DNA of 64,000 nucleotides from contig NW_024609884.1 in assembly GCF_016920785.2 (NCBI RefSeq), positions 85,490,069 to 85,554,068 of the forward strand, given 5' to 3'. A model generated the notes under the pieces. The model was not told the origin of the DNA. It searched no databases and was given only the letters and a program-made list of their open reading frames with translations. Source of the DNA: Ixodes scapularis. Taxonomy: Eukaryota; Arthropoda; Arachnida; Ixodida; Ixodidae. The translations under genes and the position numbers were made by a program. This document shows, one piece after another, positions 1-10,142 of the stretch (its first letter is position 1; every line of letters starts with the position of its first letter).

Positions 1-59
1 TGCCGGTAAGCTCGTCTAGAGAGAAAAACATTCCAATTTAATATCGTTGCACAGCTCCT
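1..59 (+). mobile_element. Right end of a T1 TTAA-flanked MITE (cut by window edge)
   Basis: Nearly identical to the last ~60 bp of the full T1 copies ending at 5110 and 55419, including the terminal GTTGCACAGCTCCT followed by TTAA (60-63). Only the right terminus is inside the window. Confidence 0.85.
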
Positions 60-721
60 TTAAAGTGGTATAAAGACGACTTAAAGGGAAACTCCGGTCG
101 TTAACAGAAACCAAAATAAATGGCTGGTGTCGGTTTAGTGGCACCAATTACGATCACAGCCGAAATATTACGCCAGAGTGAAGCCGCGTACTTCACTGAA
201 ACCGATTTTAAAAATGCGACCAGCTGATCTTTAGCGGGCGCAAGCGGGTTAGTTTTTAGTCAAAGAACACTGGCGCAGCACCCCCCGTGACGTCACGTTG
301 CGGCCGTACGGCTGATGATCAGTGTTGTCATCCCCCTAGCAGATTGTTTCGTTTTTGACGCAGACGCCCGAAACCAAACTTCGAGCCGTGATATTTACAA
401 AACTGCACACAATATTGAGGAAAGAATTATGCCTTGTAATCCAGGGACACTACCTGAGCTGATAACAGTCGTAATCCCAAATAAAAAAAATATATTGAGC
501 GTAGTTGCTTTTTAATGTTACCGTTCCTTAAGGACCGACGATAGACGCGGCGTGAACACAACGGAGACAAAAATATGCCGGTGACTTTAGCCGCTCTTTG
601 AAGGAGGTCCGAGAACAAGCCTCGCCAGGATCATGCACAAACAGTCCTAACTTGCACAGCGCTAATGTACAGATGCGCCCGCAGTGTTTGTCAAACCTGA
701 CGACCTGGTACTAGTTCGAAG
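60..721. other. No gene seen
   Basis: AT/GC-mixed sequence with no convincing coding or RNA feature. A TTAA at 81-84 is followed by AGGGAAACTCCGGTCG, which resembles the start of TTAA-bounded repeats elsewhere (similar at 3243), but no matching right end was found. Confidence 0.5.
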
Positions 722-900
722 GTACGAGGGGCGTTCAATAAGTCCCGGGCTAAACATATTTTATTCAGTGATATAATCGAAATATGTTACATTCAAATCA
801 AAGATTGGAATCTCCTCTTTTTCAGGAGCATATCACTTTTTGATATACTTCCCACCAGCGGCGATGCACATCCGTGTTTAAAGAATAACGTCGGCTGTTG
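722..900 (-). pseudogene. Mariner-like element, 3' terminal fragment
   Basis: Starts at a mariner-type inverted terminal repeat (TACGAGGGGCGTTCAATAAG at 722). Read on the minus strand, the adjoining sequence looks like the last residues of a mariner transposase (a GGKY-like motif, then a stop-interrupted tail ending in YITE and a stop). The frame has stops, so it is dead. A homologous tail in the opposite orientation sits at 2830-3035. Family assignment is from motif memory, not from a search. Confidence 0.55.
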
Positions 901-951
901 ACTACGCCACTGAATTGGTCGCACTTACGTCGGACGCGAACCGGGTGCCCT

Positions 952-996
952 CTTCTGGCTGTTTCCCAACTTCCCAAGTTGGGAAACAGCCAGAAG
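952..996. repeat. Perfect 45-bp palindrome
   Basis: Two 21-bp arms (CTTCTGGCTGTTTCCCAACTT and its exact complement) separated by CCC. It would form a very stable hairpin. It lies just left of the 1.78-kb TTAA element and is not repeated in the window. Confidence 0.9.
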
Positions 997-1329
997 CTTG
1001 ATGGCGCGAGGTCCGGAGCTTAAAGGGATACTGAAGCGAAACTTGAAATACACCTATTATGGTCAGAAATAGGTTCAATATGATCAATGATATTCATAAA
1101 TCATAATCGCGCGTTTGTATTTTGAACGGATGGCTATATTTTTCACCCTGATGGGCCCGATTGGGCGCGCGCTCAAAAATCGGCCATCGGAGAGCGCGAT
1201 GCGTCTTGGGATATTCGTGACGTCACTTGTGCCGGTCGGGAAAGGCTACGGCGTGAATGTTGTGGTTACGAGCGTTGCCACTTGGTGGCGCGTCGACGAC
1301 TTACGACCTGTGACAACGTGGCCGTTTGA

Positions 1330-2075
1330 GATGTGCAAGGGCTGCACGCACGCTGCACCACGGGACCACGGCAAGTCGGCAACCACGGCAGCACTGACAA
1401 AACCACAAAACCAGCTCTGAGGCCGGATTCTCAAAGCGAATTCACGACGAAAAAAGTGCGTACGACAAATTTGAGAGAAAACCCGTGCTCTCAAAACGAA
1501 ATTGTCGTAACCTTTGCGCAGGTTACGACAGAATCCTACGACAGCTCCGAAGCTGTCTTACGCACTTTTTACGATCAAATCAACAAGGCCGACAGCGTCG
1601 CTCAGTTACTTGGTATCGGCCACCAACAGACATTTATTTTTCTTCGTGCTCTTCTCGTGCGTCCCGACTTCAACCAGCAAGAAAAAAGGAAGGAGTACTT
1701 AAAACAGACCACGACGATCAAGAACGCAGGATCCACAAACACACGAGAAGAGCTACAACAGCCACGATTCTGCCGACCGAGCGAGCTCGGCAGAATATAG
1801 TAGGCCTAGCAGCAACATCGACTCGGCGCATCGTTGCTCCGGCGGTCCTTGGCCAAGACCGTCTGTCCATGACCGGCTGGCCTGCTGAATGGAATATGCC
1901 CGCGCGACCCTTGTGGACCCTTACCGGATGAGTAGTTTGATCCCTGAACTAAATTTCAGAGGTCAATATTTTCCCCTTGTCATCTCGATCTCCTTGTTTT
2001 CCGAGACAGCGGTGACGAACGCTGTCGTCGAAAAGGGACTCTCATTGATTCTATCTCCTTGTTTTGTGTGATATA
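1330..2075 (+). repeat. Repeat A, copy 1
   Basis: Diverged but collinear with 11640-12290 read on the minus strand: both share a GTACTT-AA(A)AC block, a TGGCTGGC(C/T)T-CTGAATGGAA block and a closing CGACTCTATCTC-like block. It ends near CAAATAAA, a possible poly(A) signal. Function unknown; overlapping open frames here are probably fortuitous. Confidence 0.6.
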
Positions 2076-2244
2076 GAGCTCAAATAAACGCCATACGGAT
2101 TACCTTGGCAACTCGGTATGTACACTCTGTTATTAGTATGCCATTTTTATTCTGACTCGACGCTACGTCAGTGTCGAGCTATAGCAGTTCGTGGGAGCTA
2201 CGCGATGTCGGTCTAACCTTTCTTTGCCGAGTGTCATGTCAGTA

Positions 2245-2380
2245 TCGAGTTGCAATCGTAAAAGATCGGTCCAGAAGCGCTTACCGAAACGCGGTCTAAC
2301 AGAGCGAATCCAGCACTTCGATCAAACGCGCGTGTCCGCTCCGAGTGTGAACAGGTATTTGCGTGGCTCTTGCTGACACC
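2245..2380 (-). repeat. Repeat C, copy 1
   Basis: Read on the minus strand it matches 6555-6700 on the plus strand: both share a CGTAAATACCTGTTCACACT-like core (CGCAAATACC here) and a downstream GGTAA(G/C)CGCTTC block. It lies inside the 1.78-kb TTAA element. Confidence 0.6.
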
Positions 2381-2829
2381 CTCGTAGAGGAGGCTATGTT
2401 CAAACATATCCTTTTTAACGTCGGCTCGCAGCTCGCGACTCGCAGCAACTGCCGTGCCAGAAGCATGCTCGGGTCGGTTCGTGCAAAGCCGCAACGAGAA
2501 CGAGCTCACTGTGGCCAACTACGCTTTGGCTTTCTCCGCCAAGGCTTTGCAAACGCGTTCAGGCCTAGGCGAATCCTGCCGGCACGCCGTATTGCCGCAG
2601 AACGGCGCTGCTATTTTGGCACAAGTGATGTCACGAGAACTTCCCCCCATCCACCAGATGAGAATTTGAAATCGTTTAATTATGTTTAAAATTAGTTCTC
2701 TTGTGTTTTACAGCGCAATATTTATATTTCCGAGGTGGTGCCTGTCCCTAGCCCATATTTATGCAACAAGATCGGCGCTAAAATTTCGTTTCACTACCCC
2801 TTTAAGGTGGGTGAGGCAAAACACCTTGG

Positions 2830-3035
2830 AACTACAGTTCCTCGGCGTTGGTATCGTTAGCAGCCGCCCTCATTCTTCGGCATGCAGAGACTAGTGCACC
2901 GGTGACGGAAGTGCATCGCCGCTGGTGGGCTATATTAAAAAATAGATCTACTCCTGGGAAAGAGAAGATTGTAATCTGTCATGTAAATGCAACTTGTTTT
3001 AATTATATCAGTGAATAAAAAAAATGTTGCCGAAA
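2830..3035 (+). pseudogene. Mariner-like element, 3' terminal fragment (second copy)
   Basis: Inverted homologue of 745-880: both contain GCATCGCCGCTGGTGGG and a YISE/YITE-stop tail with AATTATATCAGTGAATAAA. Frames are interrupted. The two tails face each other, with the TTAA element between them. Confidence 0.5.
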
Positions 3036-3777
3036 TTGCTGCTGTCCCCACGCTGATTCTCGACGAAATGAGGTAGCATTTAGCGCAGGGGTTCCGACTC
3101 AGCAATGGATGGGAATTTCATCCTCGCAGCGGTTCACATACTGTTGTCTTTCTGAGAGCCAGTCTGTTCTTCCAGGCGTCGGTGGTTTCGAATGCAGCCT
3201 CCACAGCTTCCCTCGATCGCCGCCTATACGAAGAGTCAATCTTAAAGGGATTGTCCGGTCGAAACCGGAAGTACTTAAGTTTTTCCGCTCGTTTCGTCGA
3301 GGGAGCCTTCATGTAAACAATCGTCATTTTTATTTTGATATATGAACTCCCCTTATTACCGAAAACTTTCATGAGCGTATGTACGAAACTGCACCCCGAA
3401 TTTCGCCAGTGTCAATGGCTGACATCCGTAGCTGCTGCGTGGCGTCACAAAACGCAAAGGTTTGTCGGATGGTCGCGATAACAAGCGGTGGTTGATGGAT
3501 GCCTTGTATTTTGTTTCGAATTATAGCCTCCTAGGCTGTACCCTACTGAAAACGGGTTGGTTTAATGCCGTTCCAAAGCGTGTGCAAAAAGACTCACGCC
3601 TTTTAGAAGGATATTACTCGAAAACAGCCATAAGCTTTGAACAAAATTATGGCGTTTCGCGCAAACACAACTGCGACGGCCATCGATCGAACTAGGAGCG
3701 TTTGCAAAGCAAAGGAATCAGATTTTGCCTCTGAAGCAGGCTGCGTAGCTACATGAAGCGGCATCTGGGTACACATA
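3036..3777. other. No gene seen
   Basis: A TTAAAGGGATTGTCCGGTCG motif at about 3243 resembles other TTAA-bounded starts. No coding or RNA signal is supported. Confidence 0.45.
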
Positions 3778-3999
3778 CACTCTAAAAAAATCCCGTGCGT
3801 CCACTTTCCCGCACAACACTCGGAGAGCCAATCAGCGCACTTTACGGAGGCAGCTCAGCGAATGGCGATGCCCAAATATCTGTTTAGTCCAAAAAACGCA
3901 GTCCGAGTTGTGACATTAAGCAATGCAAAACGTCTCGCTTGCAGTGCTTAATGTCACAACTCAGACTGCGTTTTTTGGTCTAAACATATGTTTCGTGAT
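3778..3999. mobile_element. HP foldback MITE, copy 1 (truncated)
   Basis: Left arm begins CACTCTAAAAAAATCCCGTG and runs through the conserved block CAGTCCGAGTTGTGACATTA; the right arm mirrors it (TAATGTCACAACTCAGACTG) but stops after the CATATGTTTCG block, so about 100 bp of the right arm is missing. No coding capacity. Confidence 0.85.
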
Positions 4000-4307
4000 T
4001 GAAACATCACGTGCACCATATTTTCAGTCACCGAGAGTTACTCCGACGCACTTATGTTCTCGCGACCACCGCAAGGATATTGTTTCCGGCTCCTTGTTGG
4101 CTGCATTCGAATTTCTAAAGACGCCCTGGAACACGCCCAGCCCGCTGTCGGCCAATTGCGCCTCCTCATTTGTCTCATATACTTCCCAACGAATGGACAA
4201 ACTCTCTACATATACGGCTCTGCGCGGCTGCCGAGCGCGTGCTGACTGCGAGCTTCCACAGTTCGTTTGCAACGTGCATTCCGCACCATCAAGAATGCCA
4301 GTCTTAG

Positions 4308-5252
4308 CACACTCTAAAAAACGTCTGTGCGTCTGCTTTCCCGCACAACACTCGAAGAACCAATCAGCGCAACTTACGGAGGCAGCTCAGCGAATGACGA
4401 GGCCAAAATATCTTTTTAGTCCAAAAAACGCAGACTGAGTTGTGACATTAAGCAATGCAAGCGTGACGTTTTGCATTGCTTAAAGTAGCAATGCAACAAT
4501 TTTTGTACTTTGCGCAAATACCGCTTAGAAGGGATCCCTGACGTTAATGACCTATGAAACACGCGTTCGTTCTTCACCCCACGCAATATAAGTCCCAGAA
4601 AAAAATTAAAGAAAAACGAGCAGCGTTCATCCCCTCAACTCGCAGCCAGAGCAAGCGGCCACGTGATCTGGAGCCGGTTATATGTCGCCAATGTTGATTT
4701 TAGCCACGCGCTGGGGTTGGCAAAGAGCAGGACACGCGCTGAGTTCCAGACATTGTTATGGCTCGGCTGTTGTCGTCGTTGCAGCGATTGGACACGGGTC
4801 ACTACCCGAATGCTTCTCGAGCTAGCAATTATCACGAGCCCAAGTCGAGTGCCCACGCAATGCTCGGGTCCAATCTATGAACCGCATTCAAATATCGTCA
4901 CTTGGGTGTACTGCGATCCCCGGGTTACGTCATCAAATTTTGCAAAGGAGAGATTGAATGAAAATGATCGCTTTTGTCCTTGAAGTTACACCGCGACAAA
5001 GGAGTTTCTTGGCCAATGGCGTTGCGTGCGAGTATCCTTGAGCCCCAGGTGTGCCAGTAAGCTCGTGTAGAGAGAAAAACATTCCAATTGAATATCGTTG
5101 CACAGCTCCTTTAATGTCACACCTCAGACTGCGTTTTTTGGTCTAAACATATGTTTCGGCATCGTCATTCGCTGAGGTGCCTCCGTATGTTGCGCTGATT
5201 GGCTGTCCGAGTGTTGTGCGGGAAATTAGACACACAGACTTTTTTAGTGTGC
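4308..5252. mobile_element. HP foldback MITE, copy 2, split by a T1 insertion
   Basis: Left half 4308-4483 and right half 5111-5252 together make one complete HP foldback element. The central loop is in reverse orientation relative to the other copies, as expected for an insertion in the other orientation. A T1 element sits at 4484-5110 inside the loop-proximal arm. Confidence 0.85.
4484..5110. mobile_element. T1 MITE, full 627-bp copy
   Basis: Bounded by TTAA at 4480-4483 and 5111-5114; the HP host copies show a single TTAA at this point, so this is an empty-site-verified insertion. Terminal repeats: AGTAGCAATGCAAC at the left, complement of the right end AGGAGCTGTGCAAC. Exactly as long as the copy at 54793-55419 and highly similar to it. 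No transposase. TTAA target suggests piggyBac-type mobilisation. Confidence 0.85.
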
Positions 5253-6554
5253 AGGCTATGTGAGCTCGTACTGAGCATGCGCTCTAAACATCGCCCTCAA
5301 ATATGGCGTCCAGTGAATACCACCTATACAAAGGTGTATATTGCATTCTGCTGTTTCGTAAAAAAAAAGGATTTGGGGCAAACGAAAAAATGCATCAATG
5401 AAGGAATACGAGAGCCCTCGCGCTCTTGTGCCTCCCATGTTTACGGACTCAACGATTTTGAACGGATCAGATGGGCAGAGGACAAGAGCAGTTTGTAGGC
5501 TTTTCATATCAAGACGTTAGAGGAAGGATGAAATAATCATCCTTCTTTCGCTTTAACATGCTAGGTTGGCATTTCTCTCAGCAACCAAAACTACTACGGT
5601 TATTCAGGAAGAATTTTTTTTTATAAAAAAAAGGGCTATATAAGTTCTATATGATATCATGACCGGGAGATTGTAATGCGCATAAGCGAACCAGTGCGGG
5701 ATCTTTTCGTTTTCACGAAGTTTGAATAAACTATGAGTTGCGAGTAAGCGCTTGTCTCTTTGGTCTGTTCTTTATTTTGTCCTCGTTTTTTGCCTGCTTT
5801 TTTATACATCATGTAGGACGAGAATATTCAAAGAATATGAATTTAAAAACTAAAACTTTCTCGTAGCTCTTTTTTTTTTTTCTTTTTGACGGGGTCATGA
5901 ATAGAGACTGGCTTCTAATTCAACTCACGGCACATCGCATAGCCTTGAGAAGTTCGGAGACCAAATTTAGGAGCTCGGTTATCTTTTTGCTTCAACCTGA
6001 AGCCTGTTAATGTAGGACTTTAGCAATACCAATATTTCGTAATAAAAAGCAAGAAAACATATTTTAAACTGAATAAAACGATAACCAAAAACCACCTTGT
6101 CTATGTTTGTGAAGCTTGGATGGAATGTGTGACGATATCATGTTAGTAAGAGCAGCCCCACAACGGGAAGTACGCTCACTCATAGAGATTACTTCGGCCT
6201 GAACGCAGTACCGAGGCACTTTGGTGAAGAACGTCAAAGCAGAGTTGGCCACCTTTGGTTTCAGTTTCAGGCGGCTTTTCCGGCAACGGTTGTTTGGGCT
6301 GGTTGAGGGCACGACCGTGGTTTGGGGATTTTGTCCGTGCAATGTAATGTCGATGCTAGGAAATGACAATCTGAGTGGGGCAGAATCCCACCTCTGCCGA
6401 TAAAAGCATAATCGCATTGGTTGACTGCTACGCGTACTCAATAGTTACGAAATCAACACAACTACCGTCGTTGCTAAAAGGAGACGGCCCGCACGGCTCT
6501 GTAAAGACGCGCACATGGAAACAAAACCCCGCGGCGGTTTTCCTAGGGAGAGCC
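5253..6554. other. No gene seen
   Basis: AT-rich with homopolymer runs (for example the T run near 5870). Open frames in both directions around 6060-6440 overlap and have no recognisable motif. Confidence 0.5.
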
Positions 6555-6700
6555 GACGTCCAGGAAGATACGCTAGAGCTACAAGAGTCTCCACATGAAC
6601 CACGTAAATACCTGTTCACACTGAAAGCGAAACCGCGCTGGCACCGCGCTGTTAAACTGCGTCTTGGTAACCGCTTCGGGAACTATCTTTTACAACCAAT
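6555..6700 (+). repeat. Repeat C, copy 2
   Basis: Matches the complement of 2245-2380 (CGTAAATACCTGTTCACACT, then GGTAACCGCTTCGGGAAC). It lies in a 168-codon open frame (6375-6881) that I take as fortuitous because the homologue does not preserve a frame. Confidence 0.55.
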
Positions 6701-7175
6701 TATACGTATAAGCCACTGGGTCACTAGACAATCGCCACTGGATGCTGACGTGACCCTCTTTAGGGGAAGTATTGAGTATCTCCCAAAAACTGCTCTTACT
6801 TTTGGCGTACCATCATGTGAGAATGAAAAATGTACTTACCCATGCTTCGGAGGCAATTCATATTACATTTATTTGAGCTAATAGAGGTTGTCCCATATGT
6901 AACACCCCAAAACTACATTTGGACGTTGAGTCCACTGACGTCGAGCTGGCGATGCCAACTTTTACGAGCGGCTTGATAGCTTTTAGATATAACGTACTAA
7001 GCAGCTAATGTGCGTATCAAAGACTACCAAAGAAAAAAAAAAAGAACGCTGAGGCTTTGCAGCAGGGCCAAAAAAACCTTGATTATCTTCCTGTAGCCTT
7101 TAATGAGTACATTAGCTATTTTAATAAGTTGTATCGACCGACTATCAAGCCGCTCTTGAAAGTTGGTACTGTCAG
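6701..7175. other. No gene seen
   Basis: Short A-rich tract near 7030. Ends at the pentanucleotide repeat that closes the L2-type LINE. Confidence 0.45.
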
Positions 7176-7204
7176 TTTCATTTCATTTCATTTCATTTCA
7201 TTTA
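7176..7204 (-). repeat. (TGAAA)n terminal repeat of L2-A
   Basis: Five tandem TTTCA units on the plus strand, directly after the 3' UTR of the LINE. L2/CR1 elements commonly end in short tandem repeats. Confidence 0.85.
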
Positions 7205-7308
7205 TTGTTCTCTCAGGGCCCGAAGGCATTACAGAGAGGAGTGGGTTTTTTTTTTTGAACGGAAACATATTAGTATAACGATACATAAGGCAAGACATAA
7301 AACAAAAG

Positions 7309-8187
7309 TTATTGAACATCAAAAAACTTAGTAATGGCAATTTTAAAATCAGTGGCATCAGTTATCGAGACTATGGGTGCAGGAAGGCGATTCCAATCTA
7401 TTGAGGTCTGAGGGAGAAAGGAGGCATTGAAAGATGAGGTGTTACACTGGGGGACGCCCACTTTTAGATGGTGATTAGTTCGTAGCGAAATGTAAGATGG
7501 TTTTAAGAATAATGTTTGACGAAGTGTTGGATTAGAGTGAAAAATCTTCTGAAAAAGACAAAGCCGGGATATTTTCCTGCGAAGAGAGAGGTAAGGCAAG
7601 GAAAGGGATGCTTTCATAGATGTGACGCTGGATGTGCGATGATAGTTCGAGAGAATGAAACGAGCGGAACGATTTTGTATGGACTCAACAGCGGATGAAA
7701 GGGTGATACCGGGGTCCCAGATAGAGGCTGCATATTCCAGTTTAGTACGGACTAAAGTCTTATAGATTAGAAGCTTTAATGAAACAGGAGTAAGCGAAAG
7801 GTTTCTTTTGAGGTAACCTAGTAAGCGATTAGCGCTATTAGTGACATATTCGACATGTAAATTCCAGGAAAGGTCATTGGTTAGATGCACACCAAGATAT
7901 TTATAGGAAGTAACAGAAAGTAGGGGGGAGTTAATGATGTTGTAGGATGGACAAGTGTTATTATGCCTGGACACTCTCATAGATCTACATTTAGATGTGT
8001 TGAGTTCCATATGCCATTCTGAGCACCATTGTGTGACGTTGTTTATATCAGTTTGAAGAACAGAAATGTCAGAATCGTTAATAATTTCTTTATAAATGAC
8101 ACAGTCGTCAGCGTACAAGCTGATGGAAGAGGAAACATGCATAGGAAGATCGTTAATATAAATAAGAAATAGTAGTGGACCGAGCAC
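7309..8187 (-). pseudogene. L2-A ORF2, C-terminal part (reverse transcriptase)
   Basis: Continues the ORF2 RT domain after a frameshift. Upstream in this frame is the block VNSGVPQGSVLGPLLFLIY, then the catalytic YADD in SLYADDCV about 30 codons later. The thumb and C-terminal region follow (for example LEYAASIWDP and DWNRLPAPIV), both typical of L2/CR1 proteins. The open frame reads into the stop at 7309, about 105 bp before the terminal repeat, so the C-terminus looks complete. Confidence 0.9.
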
Positions 8188-8450
8188 AGAACCTTGAGGA
8201 ACACCAGAGTTAACACTTGATAATGATGAGTTAGTTCCGTTGGCGCAAACAAATTGAAAACGATTTGTTAAAAACGATTCTATCCAATTGAGTATGTTGT
8301 TATCTATGTTTAAGTTACGAAGTTTATGGAGGAGTACATGGGGTACTTTATCGAAGGCTTTGGAGAAGTCAAAGAATATGCAATCTGTCCTGGAACCCGG
8401 TCGAGAACGACGTGAAGGTCATGGGTAAAAGTTAGGAGTTGTGTTTCACA

Positions 8451-10139
8451 TTAATAGAATTTTCGAAAACCATGCTGTGCTGGGTGAAAAAAAGAGTTCG
8501 AGTCTAGAAAGTTAATAAGATTGGAATATATTACGTGCTCAAGTATTTTGCATGGGATGCTTGTTAAGGAGATAGGACGGAAATTCAAAGGATTATGTTT
8601 ATCACCGCCTTTGTGGAGAGGAATCACCCTCCCCACTTTCCAGTCTCTAGGTAGTATCTGTTGTTCAAGTGATTGGGTAAACAGTTTTGATAAGATGATG
8701 CTTGAATACATTTTAGTATTTTTCAAAAACTTAGTATTAATATTATCGATGCCTGCTGAAGTTGATATTTTTAGGGTTTCAATAATATTCGCAATACCCT
8801 CGCAATCAACAATGACTGGATTCATTTGCAGATACTCACAAACTGGGAGAACCGGATGGTCAGAGGAAATAGGTAGTGAAAAGGATTTAGCAAACTCATC
8901 ATTCAATACAAAAGGACACAAATCACCTTGAACTTCAACTCCGTCATTATCCCTGAGCGTTACGTCCTGACTGTGACTGGGGCTAATAACTTTCCAAAAT
9001 TGCCTGGGATTATTAATTAGCATGAATGGTAGTGTACTGTTGAAAAAAGTGGCTTTCGCCTCCTCCACTGCTTTTTTGTACTCCGCGGCAGCAAGATGAT
9101 ATACTGCCCAGCGTTGATCATCGTTCGACAGTTTAGCAGAACGAAATAGCCGTTTCTTTTTATTTGACAACCTCTTTAAAGTCGTACTATACCATGGTGA
9201 CTGGGGTGATAGAGATATGCTTCGAAGGGGCACATGAGCACTCATAAGTGACGCAACCTTTCTTTTGAATAGATTCCAGTTATTTTCAACAGAGCGCTCC
9301 TCAAAGCCATGTGTATATTTATCTAGAAAGAGGCATAATTCGCTATTTATAGATTCAAAATCCGCCCTCGCATAATTATATATTTTCTTAATTTGCTTTG
9401 GGTTGGAACATTTAGGGATATCTAACATGAAATGCAATAAAGAATGGTCGCTAAGACCGGGCATATGACTTAGTGAGGAGATAAGATCGGGTGATGTTGT
9501 TAAAATGAGGTCTAACAAAGATGCGGTTGTTGCTGTAACACGTGTAGGTTGCGCAACAATCTGTGAAAAATGAAAATCTAGACACATGTTTACAAACGCA
9601 TTGCACTCTGAGGAAACGTGATTAACGGAAGTACGCACATCTGTCCACTCTATGGAAGGATAGTTAAAATCACCAAACAGTATCAAGGGTGCACTTGGAA
9701 AACGAGCTATGACTGCACTGATCGCATCATGAATCTTTGGGACAAAAGTGGCACTTGCATTTGGGGGACGATAACACACCCCGAAAATATATTTCTTGTT
9801 TCTTATATTTAGACCCACCCATACTATCTCAAGTTCAGAAGCGATGTTGATATGAAATGTTTGTATGTTATCAGCTACCGCGATTAACACACCGCCACCG
9901 TTTCTTTCGTCCCTGTCATGACGGTACATATTAAAACGTTTCTGACAGCTTAATATTTCACTATTGCGTATTTTACTTGACAACCAGGTCTCGGTGAGAA
10001 CAATAATGTCCGCGTTAGACGAGTCGACAATTGGCGATAAATCCTGCCGTTTATGCATAACGCTTCTAATGTTAGTAAAAATAACAGAAATATTATTCAC
10101 ACAGATATCATTATTGGCCCTGTAACTCCTCTCTGATTG
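8451..10139 (-). pseudogene. L2-A ORF2, N-terminal part (endonuclease and start of RT)
   Basis: Begins directly after the ORF1 stop and in the same frame. N-terminal endonuclease/exonuclease/phosphatase domain: TNIRS near the start, LTETWL, RNGGGVLIAV, FGDFN and SDHSLL blocks are in the expected order. The linker has the SPWYSTTLKRLSNKKKRL block shared with the 57592 fragment. RT begins with LPRDWKVGRVIPLHKGG and FRPISLT and reaches QHGFRK, then ends at a premature TAA (8453-8451). There is no ATG before the first endonuclease motif: the first Met comes after TNIRSV, so a separate ORF2 start is not obvious. Confidence 0.9.
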
Positions 10140-10142
10140 TTA
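10134..10142 (-). promoter_or_regulatory. Candidate stop-codon readthrough site between ORF1 and ORF2
   Basis: ORF1 ends with TAA (10142-10140) followed by CAATCA, and ORF2 continues in the same frame. CAATCA fits the CARYYA hexamer known to promote readthrough at leaky stops in some plant RNA viruses. Readthrough is inferred; reinitiation or a simple nonsense mutation in a fused frame are alternatives. Confidence 0.5.

Larger units (their letters stand above)
1024..2801. mobile_element. 1.78-kb TTAA-flanked non-autonomous DNA element
   Basis: Flanked on both sides by TTAA (1020-1023, 2802-2805). Termini are inverted: left AGGGATACTGAAGCGAAA, complement of right AGGGGTAGTGAAACGAAA. No transposase-like reading frame is visible; the open frames inside overlap one another in conflicting phases. 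The TTAA target fits piggyBac-type insertion, but a TA target cannot be excluded because TTAA is itself symmetric. It contains repeat blocks shared with 11640-12290 and with 6555-6700. Confidence 0.65.
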
